Source of the DNA: Anaeromyces robustus
Lineage: Eukaryota; Neocallimastigomycota; Neocallimastigomycetes; Neocallimastigales; Neocallimastigaceae
Direction of reading: 5' to 3'
Assembly (NCBI GenBank): GCA_002104895.1
Contig: MCFG01000133.1
Location: forward strand, 86,782 to 150,781
Length of the DNA: 64,000 nucleotides
Made by a program: the position numbers and the translations under genes. The notes under the pieces were generated by a model, which was not told where the DNA came from, searched no databases, and saw only the letters and a program-made list of their open reading frames with translations. Below are positions 1-11,650 of this stretch, in pieces (the first letter of the stretch is position 1; every line of letters begins with the position of its first letter).

Positions 1-600
1 TATTATTAATATTTTAATAACATTTAATAGTCTTTTTTTATTTAAAATAATAATATTATTATTTATTAATAAATATATTGATCATCTTCATTTGTTATAA
101 TTTATATTTATTTAAATCGAATAAACAATTAAATCATAATTCAACAATATCGTTTTTATTATAACCATTTTTAATAAGGCTCGAATTCCAGTTTTTAAAT
201 TTTCTTCCATTTTATATTAAAAAAATTTTATAAATATTTTTAATTTTGAAGTGCTTTTTTATTTATTATTTATTATCATTTTATTTAATAAAATATATAG
301 ATATATAAAATTGTTATATTATTTACTATCTATTATTTTATTTATTATTCATTTATCAAAAAAAATAAAAAAAATAAATATATTTAATTTTATAATGAAT
401 TTTTATTTTTTTTAATTTTTTTTTTTTAGTAATTAAGTAATTATAAAAAAAGAATATTTATTTGTTTATTTTCTATTCATTTATTTGTGGCTTTTATATA
501 AAAAAAGAAATTTTTTATTTTTGCGCCTCATTGCAAAAACTTTATATGCGCCCCATATCATATTGCGAAATTCAATACAGATGGAGGTGCATTTCGAAAA
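1..600 (+). repeat. Right arm of a MITE/foldback-like repeat, cut by the window edge
   Basis: This stretch matches 8520-9322 in the same orientation, including the blocks around GATCATCTTCATTTGT and AATTCCAGTTTTTAAA. It ends near 540-600 in a degenerate form of the family's end signature (TGCGCCTCATTGCAAAA, then GCGCCCCATATCATATTGCG). The left part of this copy lies outside the window. No coding potential was seen. Confidence 0.6.
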
Positions 601-689
601 TTTGTATTTCGAAAACTTGGGAGAAGTGCATTATTGTATGTGGCTTGATAATAAAATATTTTATAGCCACATTTATCAAAAATAAATAA

Positions 690-1000
690 ATAAATAAATA
701 TATAAATAACTAAATAAAATCTAAATAATATTTTATTAATAATCTTTTAAATAATATTTTGTTAAAAATTGTATTATAAAAAAGGACTTGTTCTGTTATC
801 ATTAAATAAATAAAATTATTATAATTATTAAATAAATAATTATTGTAATAAATAATAAATAAATAAATAAATACATAAATAATTAAATAAAATTAAATAT
901 TATTTTATTAATAATCTTTTAAATAATATTTTGTTAAAAATTGTATATAAAAAAGGACTTGTTCTGTTATCATTAAATAAATAAAACTATTATATTTTAA
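690..1000. repeat. Tandem duplication, period about 171 bp
   Basis: A block ending in AGGACTTGTTCTGTTATCAT occurs near 783 and again near 954. The upstream bases also match, with small differences such as one extra A/T. No function is evident. Confidence 0.6.
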
Positions 1001-1095
1001 AAATAATTATTTACATAAATATAATACTAATTATTGGAATTATTATAAGAATATAGAGCATATAACAAATAATGCTTCAGAATATTTTAATAATT

Positions 1096-1371
1096 ACTTA
1101 AATAATTTATTTCCAAAAAAACCTTCATTTTTTTAAATTAATTTATATATTAAAAAAAGAAGAATCCTTATCCTACAATGATTACGAAAGGAGAATTAAT
1201 GGAATCTGGAGAAAAGAACAAAAAATAATTAGAAAAACTGATGAAATAAAAAATATAATTGAAAATTATAAATATATAGAAAAAGATTATATTTATAATG
1301 GATATGATAGAAAAGATATTGTTGAATTATGGTATAATTGCTTAATTGATTTAAATAATAAAAAATACTAA
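1096..1371 (+). pseudogene. Orphan 3' gene fragment (unknown protein)
   Basis: One frame is open to a TAA at 1369-1371 and reads like real protein, with a varied composition unlike the surrounding A/T noise: SLSYNDYERRINGIWRKEQ, then KDIVELWYNCLIDLNNKKY at the end. There is no start codon and the frame is closed upstream by TAA near 1090, so this is a last exon or a broken gene. I do not recognise the family. The GATATTGTTGAATTAT part recurs, with stops, in both inverted arms of the repeat at 8085-8960, so part of this gene seems to be shared with or captured by that repeat family. Confidence 0.45.
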
Positions 1372-1396
1372 TTTTTTATTATAAATTAGTATTTTT
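1361..1396. terminator. Perfect 14-bp inverted repeat at the end of the gene fragment
   Basis: AAAAATACTAATTT at 1361-1374 is followed after 8 nt by its reverse complement at 1383-1396. It spans the stop codon of the fragment at 1096-1371. It could be a 3'-end hairpin or a relic of repeat insertion. Confidence 0.45.
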
Positions 1397-1540
1397 CTAA
1401 CCTTTTTAAATTATATGTTATGCTTAATTATTGTTCTTGTAACAATATAAGGAAATAAAATTACTTTAAAATTTTTTTAGCTAGTTTTTAGCTAAATTAT
1501 ATCTAAAACTGATCTATTTAACTATAATTAAAATATAATT

Positions 1541-1665
1541 AATATCAATATCAAAGTTTTTAGTATAAAAATATTATTAATATCAATATCAAAATTTTTA
1601 ATATAAATATATTATTATTAATATCAATATCAAATTTTTTAGTATAAAAATATTATCAATATCAA
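1541..1665. repeat. Short tandem repeat, about 38-41 bp x 3
   Basis: The unit begins AATATCAATATCAAA and runs through TTTTTAGTATAAAAATATTAT. Copies start near 1541, 1579 and 1620, with a partial fourth. Confidence 0.6.
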
Positions 1666-2631
1666 TGTCAATCTTATTTAGCAAAAATAATAATATCAAT
1701 TATGTTTAAAAAATCATTAAATAAATATTTTTTTATTTTTTATTATTTTATTAAAATTTTAGTTATTATTATTACAATTTAATAATAAAATAAATTAAAA
1801 TATTTTATTTAAATAATTTTAAATATAAATGAAAAATATTATAAAATATTAAATAAAATAAAAGACTTTGAAAAAATATGATTTTTGTTTGTTTGTAAAA
1901 GTTAATGAATAACTTGAATCTTTCTTTTTTAAATTTTTTTTTGTATTTTTTTGTATTTTTTTTTTCAATTCTTTGATTTTATTATAATTTTTTTAATTAT
2001 TTTTATTTCATTTTATTTTATTTTTTAATTTGTAATTATTAATTATAATTTTTAATTATTATTTATTTATTTATTCATTTATTTAATATATAAAATTTCA
2101 TGCGCCACAGATTCCGAAATGCACGATTCCGAAATGCACGATTGCGAAATGCACCACATTCTATTTATTAAAGTATGGTATTTTGCTAAGTTGTATTACG
2201 CCAAATTTTTAGTGGCTTGTATACTTAGGTCATAAAATTTCAACACAATTATTTATAACGCCATAAATTAAATATATGGCTTTTAAAAATTGTAGAAATA
2301 AGCCACAAAACAATGACACAATTACATATACGCCCCACGTAATATTAAGTGACTTAAAAATCTTATTTAATTAATTAATTATTTATTTATTTATTAAATT
2401 TTTAATGAATTTAAGTGGCTTTAAATTGAAAAATATTCAAGCCATTTTACGAAATACAAGTTTTTGAAATACAAATTTTTGAAACGCAACTCTCCCTCAA
2501 TACATTTAACAGTAATGATTGATATATATAAATGAATAAATAAAACATAAATAAATAAAAATATAAAAAATATAACCTTTATTTATATAAAACTTTTTTA
2601 TTTTATTTTATTTTATTTTATCATTACTATA

Positions 2632-2667
<36 letters not shown>

Positions 2668-3898
2668 TATATTTTTATTCAATATATTTTAAAATAAGTG
2701 AAAGAAATCAAGTAATAGAATTTTAAGGATGGTTTTTTATACATAAAACAAAAAAGTATCATAATTAATTGTAATTGTGGTGTGTTAAGTTAATATTTAT
2801 TTATTTTATTTTAGGAAAAGTTTATAATAATTAAATAATATATAATTTACTATTTTGTAAAAATTACATTTTAATTATTTAATTATATTTAATTTAAAGA
2901 TATACTTTAATATTTTTAAACCAATTGTAAAGATCAATGTATTTAATATTAACTATCCAAACTTTATTTAATTCTTTAACATTTAATATTATTCTGTTTT
3001 TTTTTATTAACAATGTTTTTTAATTATTACTTATATTATTATTTATTTATTATTTTTATTAATGATAATATTTTTATAAATATTACTACTAAAATTATTA
3101 TTACTGTTTATATTATGATTATTATTTTTATCGTCATAAATATTATTAATGACAATGTAGTTATAATATTAATATTATTATTATTTATTATTTATTATTT
3201 ATTATTTTATTTATTTATTAAATAATTTTCGGTTTAAATACAATTAAGGAAATGAAATGAAATGAAATTTTAATACGCCACTTTGCGAAATAAAACTTTG
3301 CGAAACGCAACTTGGGGAAATGCACCACATTCTTTAAAAAATATTTTCAATTCTGTATTTTTTTTTATTTAAATTTATTATGAAATATAGAATAATTGAA
3401 CATTTTTACTTTATCCAAAAAGAACAATATTAATAATGAATAAATAAATAATTAGAAAGTTAAGTTAATAATAACAAAATTTGTTATTATTAACTTATTA
3501 TTTCAAATTGTAATAAAAAGTATTATATAATTAAAATTAAAATATATATACTTAAGTATATGTATACAATGTTATAGTATATAAAATATATATAACATAA
3601 ATATTGTGTATACATTATATTTAACTAATAATTTATAAAATTTTAGATTAAAAACGTTCTTATTAACATTAACATACACTCAAAATAATTATAAAACATT
3701 TTAGGATTAACTTTCTCATTTTTATTTCATTTCTTTATTTTTAATTTTTATTTATTTCTTTAATTTTAATTTTTATTTATTTCTTTAATTTTAATTTTTA
3801 TTTATTTCTTTAATTTTAATTTTTATTTATTTCTTTATTTTTAATTTTTACTTCATTTTTAATTTATCCATTTATTTTTTTTTTTTAATTTTTTTAAA
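1666..3898. other. AT-rich intergenic DNA with degenerate repeat ends
   Basis: No gene was found. Two GC-richer patches, about 2100-2160 and 3270-3330, carry degenerate tandem forms of GCGAAATGCAC ending in CACATTC, which are decayed ends of the repeat family at 6.1-10.6 kb. Position 2637-2665 is an (ATT)n run, and 3741-3845 is a 25-bp pyrimidine-rich tandem repeat (about 4 copies). The open frame at 3013-3225 is pure Ile/Tyr/Asn low complexity and is not believed. Confidence 0.6.
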
Positions 3899-4120
3899 TT
3901 ACGTGCAAGTGTAAAGACTACCTTCACGACAGCAACAATAACCAGTATCACATTCTACACCGCCGGTTAAACGGTATTTTTCTTCACAACTTTCTCTACA
4001 ATAACCACTACCACATCTTTGACCAACACCAGGGTTCCTTGGCTTAGGCTTGGCTGTAGAAATTCCAAATAAAAGAATTGTAATTAATAAGGATAAAAGT
4101 AATTCAGTATTGAAACGCAT
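3899..4120 (-). CDS. Small secreted cysteine-rich peptide with defensin-like (CS-alpha/beta) spacing
   Basis: This is a 73-residue single-exon protein. Residues 1-23 form a clear signal peptide (basic start, Leu/Ile core, cut likely after STA). The mature part of about 50 residues has 8 Cys at 36, 41, 45, 57, 62, 63, 64 and 72. The arrangement C-x4-C-x3-C-x11-C-x4-C-x-C contains both CxxxC and CxC, the two hallmarks of cysteine-stabilised alpha/beta defensins, and a Gly-Gly precedes the fourth Cys as in fungal and invertebrate members. Cys63 and Cys72 could form a fourth disulfide. A secreted antimicrobial or signalling peptide is inferred. Alternatives are a knottin or another cysteine-rich effector. 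Its codons are clearly less AT-biased than the flanks, which supports a real gene. A TATA-like box lies about 80 bp upstream. Confidence 0.75.
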   Translation of the reverse strand: MRFNTELLLSLLITILLFGISTAKPKPRNPGVGQRCGSGYCRESCEEKYRLTGGVECDTGYCCCREGSLYTCT

Positions 4121-4198
4121 TTTCAGTGATTATTTTTTATTAGTATTTAATATTTAAATACAATAATTTCTGTCTTTTAAATTCTTGAAATTTTCTTT

Positions 4199-4207
4199 CT
4201 TTTTATA
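4199..4207 (-). promoter_or_regulatory. Candidate TATA box of the cysteine-rich peptide gene
   Basis: TATAAAAAG on the minus strand lies about 80 bp upstream of the ATG at 4120. In such AT-rich DNA chance matches are common, so this rests on spacing only. Confidence 0.3.
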
Positions 4208-5188
4208 CTTTTTTAATTTTTCAAAGTATATATAATATAATATCTTTTTTTAGTAATATAATAAATGAAAACTACATTGAATAAGTATAATTTTATTATG
4301 ATTTTAACAGTAAAATAGAATAACAATTATTTTATTGATGCATTTATTAAATAAATTAATTTTATATTAAATTTTATTATAGTATTATTAGTTTAGTATT
4401 ATTTTAAATAATTAATATATTTTGTGGTTTAGTAATTGTTAAAATAATTAATAATATTTCATAGATAGTAATTATTATTTTATTGTGAAGAATATCAAGG
4501 AAACTCTATATTATTTGTAAAATATTTTTTTTAAAAAATTTAATATTTTAAATATTTTATTATTATTATTATAACATTACATATGTTTTTTATTTTTATT
4601 ATTATTACATATGTTTTTTGTTTTTGTTTTTGTTTTTTTTATTAATAATTAACTTTTTATATAAATACAATATTTATGGAAAATGTATATTGATAATATT
4701 AACTACTTTATAATTAAATAAATAGTATAAAAAGTATAACACTGATAATAAAATTAACTTTTATGCGATAACAATAATTGGTTATCATAATATATTATCA
4801 AAAATAATGATTAAATAATCGTATCATTTAATATTTTTTATTTTTTTAAATAATACAAAAATTTTTTTTGTTACAAAACCAAATTGGAAAAATAATTAAT
4901 AATTGAATTTTTTTTTGGAAAATTAAAATTATAAATTATTATCAAAAAATTTGTATTACATTCCTCTGATTTCTTTTTTTTTATATGTGTAATATTTTCA
5001 TAATATTACATTAAATATTAATTATATATAAAATTTAAAATAAAATTTAATATATAATTAATATAAATATATTAACTAAAAAAAGAAGCGTTCGAAAATT
5101 CGATGATTCATTTATTTTTCTTCTGTGTTAAAGACACTAATCAATTTCAATTTTTCAAATATACTCACTTATGATTTTTGAATTGATC

Positions 5189-5233
<45 letters not shown>

Positions 5234-6099
5234 TCAAATACTCTATTTATAATTGTCTCCACAATTTCATTTCATATATACCATCCATCGGTTAGATATT
5301 AGAAATAAATATAATTTATAAATATTGGCTTTTTCCTTGAAAATCATTTACACATTAAATATAAAAAGAAATGATATATAAAATGGAAATAAAACTTAAA
5401 TTATTAATAAATTAAATTATTAATAATTACATAAAAATAAATCAATAATTCAAATAAATTAACATGATAATGATTTGTTGTGTATATAAGAAAATAATAT
5501 TTTTTTTATATATAATTATTTTCTTTGCTTTTTGCTTTTCTAATAAGCCAGAAAAATACTATTTTTACTAATTCAATTAAAGATTATTTTATTTTTATAA
5601 TGTTATATTTTTAATAAAAGAATATATTTTAAAAATACATATATTTATTATAATAAATTAAAACATATATTGCCTCCCTTAAGAAATTAAAGAACCAAGT
5701 TATATCATATCACATAAAAAATATACACTCAGTTATAGAAAAAAAAATTTTTTGATTTAATTTTATATATTAATAAAAAATAAATTTTTTAATTTTAAAG
5801 TCTTAAAAACTAATAATAATTCTATTATGTCCATTTTTTTTAAAAAAAATACATTTTTAAAAAAATACATTTTTTATTATTATTTAAATTATTATTGTTG
5901 ATATTTTTTAAGCATGCTTTAAAAATATCAATTGGTTTATTGATAACTGATACAAAAAAAAATTTTGAGTACAAATTATTAGTATTATAAAATAATAAAA
6001 AGTTAATATTATTAAATAAAGTTTTAATTAATTATTTTTATATAAAACTTTATTTAATAATATTAATTTTTTTTATTAATTATTGGCATCATAAATTAG
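4208..6099. other. AT-rich intergenic DNA, no gene seen
   Basis: It contains an (AAT)n run at about 5190-5232 and a slightly less AT-rich patch at about 5085-5300 with no open frame. Positions 6000-6075 hold an imperfect inverted repeat around AAAGTTTTAATTA. Confidence 0.5.
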
Positions 6100-7379
6100 G
6101 AATGTGTTGCATTTCGCAATATGATATGGGGCGCATATTTAATTTTTGCAATGAGGCACATAAAAATAAATTAAAAAATGAAATTTTTTTTAACACAAAT
6201 AATGAAAGCCACGTTATGAAATAAAATAATATATGGGAGAGTTGCATTTCGCAATGTTGCATATCATAATGGGGCGCATAACAAAGATTTGTAGGTTGCA
6301 TTTCGCAATAGGGCGTATAATTGTATAAATAATTAAATAAATAAAAATATAATATAAAGAATTATTAATAATTTTTTTTTATTTAATAATATTTTTTTAT
6401 TTAATATTTTAATAATATTAAATATTTTTTTTAATATTGAATATTTTTTTAGTATTTTAATAATATTTTATTTATGTTTTTTATTTAATGATATTGAATA
6501 TTTCTTCAATATTTTTTTTATTTAATATTTTAATAATATTGAATATTTTTTTAATATTTCAAATCAAAAAAATTTTATAAAAATATTTAATTTTATAATG
6601 AATTTTTATTTTTATATTTTTTTTTGTAAATAAGTAATTAATAAAAAAATATTTATTTATTTATTTCTTTTCTTTATTCTAAAGTTTATATTATTTTTTT
6701 ATTTATTATTTGTTATCATCTTTTTAATAAAAATACATATATAATACTGTTATTTTATTTATTATTATTCATTTATCAAAAAATAAAATAAATATATTTA
6801 ATTTTATAATGAATTTTTATTATTTTTTTTTAAATTTTTTTTGTAATTAATTAATACAAATAAATAAAATAATAAATTATATTTTTAATTACTTATTTAA
6901 TTAATTATTTATTTTTTATATATTAAAAAAATATTTAAAAAATGAATAATTTATTTATTTATTATTTACTTATTTTTTATTTTTTCTTATTTTATATTTT
7001 AATGTTATGTTTAAAAAATAAAAATGTCTAATTATTTTTTATTTTTTTTTATTTTATTTTTATTTTATTTTTTAATATTTAAAAAATAAAATGTTTATTT
7101 AATTATTAATTATTTATTATTTTTTATTTACAACTTTATTAATTTATATTTTTTTTTAATTTTTTTTAATGTTTAAAAAATAAAATGTTTACTTATTTTT
7201 TTAATTTTTTTTAATGTTTAAAAAATAAAATGTTTATTACTTATTTTTTTAATTTTTTTGTTTTTTTATTTTTTATTTTGTTTTATTTTATTTTTTAATG
7301 TTTAAAAAAAAAATATTTACTCTTTTTATTATAAAGGTATTAATAAAAATGCCTAACCTAATTATTATTATTTATTAAA
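6100..7379 (+). repeat. Truncated left arm of the MITE/foldback-like family
   Basis: It starts with GAATGTGTTGCATTTCGC at about 6102, followed by GATATGGGGCGCAT, then more TTGCATTTCGCAAT copies at 6240-6310. Its AT-rich body, about 6320-6800, closely matches 7510-8060 and 9600-10270. The body decays to simple A/T before the next copy starts at 7380. The frame at 6089-6301 only reads through these motifs and is not a gene. Confidence 0.65.
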
Positions 7380-7381
7380 GA

Positions 7382-9321
7382 ATGTGTTGCATTTCGCAAT
7401 ATGATATGGGGCGCATATTAAATTTTTGCAATGAAGCACATAAAAAATAAGGGAGTATTGCATTTCGCAATGTTGCATTTCGCAATGGGGCGCATAATTG
7501 TATAAATAATTAAATAAATAAAAATATAATATAATGAATTATTTAATAATTTTTTTTTATTTAATAGTATTTTTTTATTTAATATTTTAATAATATTAAA
7601 TATTATTTTTTAATATTGAATATTTTTTTAGTATTTTAATAATATTTTATTTATTTTTTTTTATTTAATAATATTGAATATTTCTTCAATATTTTTTTTA
7701 TTTAATGATATTGAAGAAATATTCAATATTTTTTTATTTTATATTTTAATAATATTAGATATTTCTTCAATATTTTTTTATTTAATATTTTAATAATATT
7801 GAATATTTTTTTAATATTTCAAATCAAAAAAATTTTATAAAAATATTTAAATTTATAATGAATTTTTATTTTTATATTTTTTTTTGTAAATAAGTAATTA
7901 ATAAAAAAATATTTATTTATTTGTTTCTTTTCTTTATTATAAAGTTTATATTATTTTTTTTATTTATTATTTGTTATCGTCTTTTTAAAAAAATACATAT
8001 ATAATACTGTTATATTATTTATTATCTATTATTTTATTTATTATTATTCATTTATCAAAAAAATAAAATAAATATATTTAATCTTATAACAATATTATAT
8101 ATGTATATATCTTATGATAATAAATAATAAATAAAAAAGCAATAAACTTTAGATATTTTAATTAAATATATTTATTAAATTTTTTTGACTTGAAAAATTT
8201 TTAATATAAAATAAAAGAAATTTTTAAAACTGGAATTCAATCTCATTAAAAGTGGTTAAAAAAATTGATATTGTTGAATTATAGCTTAATTGTTTATTTG
8301 ATTTAAATAAATATAAATTTTGACAAATGAAGATGATCACAAAAATTATTAATTATTATTTTTTATTTATTATTTTAATGATATTGAATATTTTTTTATT
8401 TATTATTAGTTTTTTTTTTTTTAAGTTTTAGTATTTTTTTAAATGTAAATAATATATAAAGTATATATATTTTTTATATTTTATATTTTATATTTGTTTT
8501 GTTCTATTAAACTTTACTTTTATTATTAATATTTTAATAACATTTAATATTCTTTTTTTTTATTTAAAATAATAATATTATTATTTATTAATAAATATAT
8601 TGATATTTTTCAAACTAACCCAATTCAATGAGAATTAAAATTTTTTAGTAATCATTATTGAATTAGATTATATTTTTAGAATAATTATAACAATCAATTA
8701 ATTATAATTTATAATTGATCATCTTCATTTGTCAAAATTTATATTTATTTAAATCAAATAAACAATTAAAACATAATTCAACAATATCATTTTTATTATA
8801 ACCATTTTTAATTATCTCGGATTCCAGTTTTTAAAATTTATTTCATTTTATATTAAAAATTTTCAAATCAAAAAAATTTAATAGATTTAATTTTAAAGTG
8901 TCTAAAGTTTATTGCTTTTTTATTTATTATTTATTATCATAAAATATATACATATATAATATTGTTATATTATTTACTATTTATTATTTTATTTATTATT
9001 ATTCATTTATCAAAAAAATAAAATAAATATATTTAATTTTATAATGAATTTTTATTTTTTTTTTTTAATTTTTTTTAATAATTAAGTAATTAATAAAAAA
9101 AAAATAATTATTTATTTGTTTATTTTCTATTCATTTATTTATATATATTTTTTATTTTTTTTTTTTTAAATTATATATTATTTTATTTCATAACGTGGCT
9201 TTCATAATTTGTGTTAAAAAAAATTTCATTTTTAATTTATTTTTTATGTGCCTCATTGCAAAAATTTAATATGCGCCCCATATCATATTGCGAAATGCAA
9301 CTTTGCGAAATGCAACACATT
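7382..9321 (+). mobile_element. MITE/foldback-like element with inverted ends, about 1.9 kb
   Basis: The left end GAATGTGTTGCATTTCGC (7382) and the right end GCGAAATGCAACACATTC (to about 9321) are inverted copies. Both are followed inward by GATATGGGGCGCAT and a TTTGCAATGARGCACAT block. The ends carry several tandem TTGCATTTCGCAAT units, which look like subterminal binding sites. The inside has a second long inverted repeat (8085-8340 against 8699-8960). No transposase was seen, so it is non-autonomous. Flanks at both ends are A-rich, and no convincing target duplication longer than 2-3 bp can be assigned. Confidence 0.6.
8085..8960. repeat. Long internal inverted repeat (arms about 250 bp)
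   Basis: Positions 8085-8340 reappear as a reverse complement at 8699-8960 (for example GATATTGTTGAATTAT near 8268 against ATAATTCAACAATATC near 8775; ACAAATGAAGATGATC against GATCATCTTCATTTGT), separated by about 360 bp of A/T. The arms include bits of the gene fragment at 1096-1371. Confidence 0.7.
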
Positions 9322-9485
9322 CAAATAATTGTAACTCTTTATCATATATTAATAAAGTTGACATAATTATTAAACCCAATTAACTGACTGTTAATAAAAT
9401 TTATTATTTCATTTTATGGTCAAATGTAAATATTTATTTATGTTTTATTAACATTATTTATGTAAATAACTTAAATTTATGGGGA

Positions 9486-10567
9486 GAGTTGCATTTCGCA
9501 ATGTTGCATTTCGCAATGGGGCGCATGACAAAGATTTGTAGGTTGCATTTCGCAATGTTGCAATTCGCAATGTTGCATTTCGCAATGGGGCGCATAATTG
9601 TATAAATAATTAAATAAATAAAAATATAATATAAAGAATTATTTATTTAATAATATTTTTTTAGTTAATAATATTTTTATTTAATGATTTAATAATATTA
9701 AATATTTTTTTAATATTGAATTTTTTTTAGTATTTTAATAATATTTTATTTATTTTTTTTATTTAATGATATTGAATATTTTTTTAGTATTTTAATAATA
9801 TTTTATTTATTTTTTTTATTTAATGATATTGAATATTTTTTTAGTATTTTAATAATATTTTATTTATTTTTTTTATTTAATGATATTGAATATTTCTTCA
9901 ATATTTTTTTATTTAATATTTTAATAATATTGAATATTTTTTGAATATTTTTTTTATTTAATTATAATTTTTATTTAATATTTTAATAATATTGAATATT
10001 TCTTTTAATATTTCAAATCAAAAAAATTTTATAAAAATATTTAATTTTATAATGAATTTTTATTTTTATATTTTTTTTTGTAAATAAGTAATTTATAAAA
10101 AAATATTTATTTATTTGTTTCTTTTCTTTATTCTAAAATTTATATTATTGTTTTATTTATTATTTGTTATCGTCTTTTTAATAAAAATACATATATAATA
10201 CTGTTATTTATTATCTTTTATTTTATTTATTATTATTCATTTATCAAAAAAATAATATAAATATACTTAATTTTATAAAAATTTTTTTTTTTAATTTTTT
10301 TACTTTATTTTTTTTTTGTAATTAATAAGAAAAGAAATATTTATTTATTTGTTTATTTTCTATTCATTTATTTATATATATATTTTTTATTTATTTATTT
10401 AATTTTTTTAAATTCTATTTTATTTTATTTCATAACGTGGCTTTCATAATTTGTGTTAAAAAATTTTTCATTTTTTTATTTGTTTTTTATGCGCCTCATT
10501 GCAAAATTTTAATATGCGCCCCATATCATATTGCGAAATGCAACATTGCGAAATGCAACACATTCAA
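9486..10567 (+). mobile_element. Second MITE-like element of the same family, about 1.1 kb
   Basis: The left end begins GAGTTGCATTTCGCAATG and has at least five TTGCATTTCGCAAT units up to 9590. The right end at about 10490-10567 has GCGCCCCATATCATATTGCG, then two tandem GCGAAATGCAAC units and CACATTC. The body matches 6320-6800. Positions 9728-9898 are a 57-bp tandem repeat (three copies starting TAGTATTTTAAT at 9728, 9785 and about 9843). Confidence 0.6.
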
Positions 10568-11578
10568 ATTTATGTAATTATTTTTTATGTAAAATATGTA
10601 TTCACATGATAATTTTTATGTGATAATCTTTTAGTTGTAGTTGGTTTAATAATGTATTTGAGTTATTAAAATATATAATAAAATATAATATATATAAAAT
10701 ATATAAATAATAATATAAAATATATAAATAATAATATAAAATATATAATAATATAAATTTCTATTATAAGATATAAATTTAATATTAGAATAAGAAAAGA
10801 TTCAAATATACCAATATGTTGCTACATGTAACGAATCTGAGAATCAGTAAAATAGTAACCATGGTCTAGTGATTAATCACTATGATCATCAGGGCGAACA
10901 CTCTAGGTTTGACTCACACTTGTTCCAAATTTTATAAAAAATTTTATTTTAAAATAATTTATTATAAATTTCTGTATTTTATTCTGTATTTGTTTCTGCA
11001 TTTTATTTTTGTATTTCTTCATAGAATTACATGGAATAAAATAAGAAACTCTAAGAAAAAATTATATAATATTTCTTTATTTTTCTATGAGATTCATTTT
11101 ATATCAAAAAATCTTAGATTCTAGTATTTTTTATTATTTTTTTATGAACTTTTATGTTTAAAACTATTTTTCCGATAAAAGTATAAATGGGTGTAAAACT
11201 TTTAGTTAAAATATTTTTCTTTGCGCTTTTATTTTAAACTTATATATATTAGTAATAATTAATTAATAAGTAGTTTGAAATACTACAATGATTAATTACT
11301 ATTAATTTTTATAATTCTTTTCTAATAAAACAATTTTAAATAAATAAAATAAAATTTAAAACCATTACGTTACAATATTATTGATTTTCATTATATATTT
11401 TTTAGATTATATATATTATAAATCAAGAAAAGAAAAAAAGAAAAATAACATTATTAGAAAATAACAACCAGTATATTATAATATATATTTATTATTTTTA
11501 ATATTAAGAAATAAAGGAAAACCAAAATAGAAAAAAAAAAATTTAATAAATTACTTTATATTAGAAAAAATTATTATA
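10568..11578. other. Intergenic DNA with a possible degenerate tRNA
   Basis: It is AT-rich throughout except 10820-10930. No protein gene is supported. The open frame at 10882-11124 starts inside the tRNA-like patch and becomes Phe/Tyr/Lys low complexity. Confidence 0.4.
10858..10929 (+). pseudogene. tRNA-like remnant (uncertain)
   Basis: CATGGTCTAGTGATTAATCA resembles the D-arm region (A box) of Gln/Glu-type tRNAs, and AGGTTTGACTC further on resembles a decayed B box. Acceptor and T stems do not pair well, so it is at most a pseudogene or a chance Pol III-like patch. Confidence 0.25.
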
Positions 11579-11650
11579 TAGCAGCGGTATGTTTCGATCA
11601 TACGACCTGTGGGTTATGAGCCCACCACGCTTCCACTGCGCTACGCTGCT
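11579..11650 (-). tRNA. Initiator tRNA-Met (CAT)
   Basis: The 72-nt cloverleaf has acceptor AGCAGCG/CGCTGCT, giving the A1:U72 pair typical of eukaryotic initiators. The anticodon loop CTCATAA sits on a GGG/CCC-based stem, and the T loop ATCGAAA replaces the usual TTC. All three are initiator hallmarks. An identical copy lies at 34397-34468. Discriminator base is A and no intron is present. Confidence 0.95.

Noticed and set aside
3013-3225. 70-residue open frame rich in Ile, Tyr and Phe
   Set aside because: Composition is that of random A/T DNA; no signal, motif or conservation clue.
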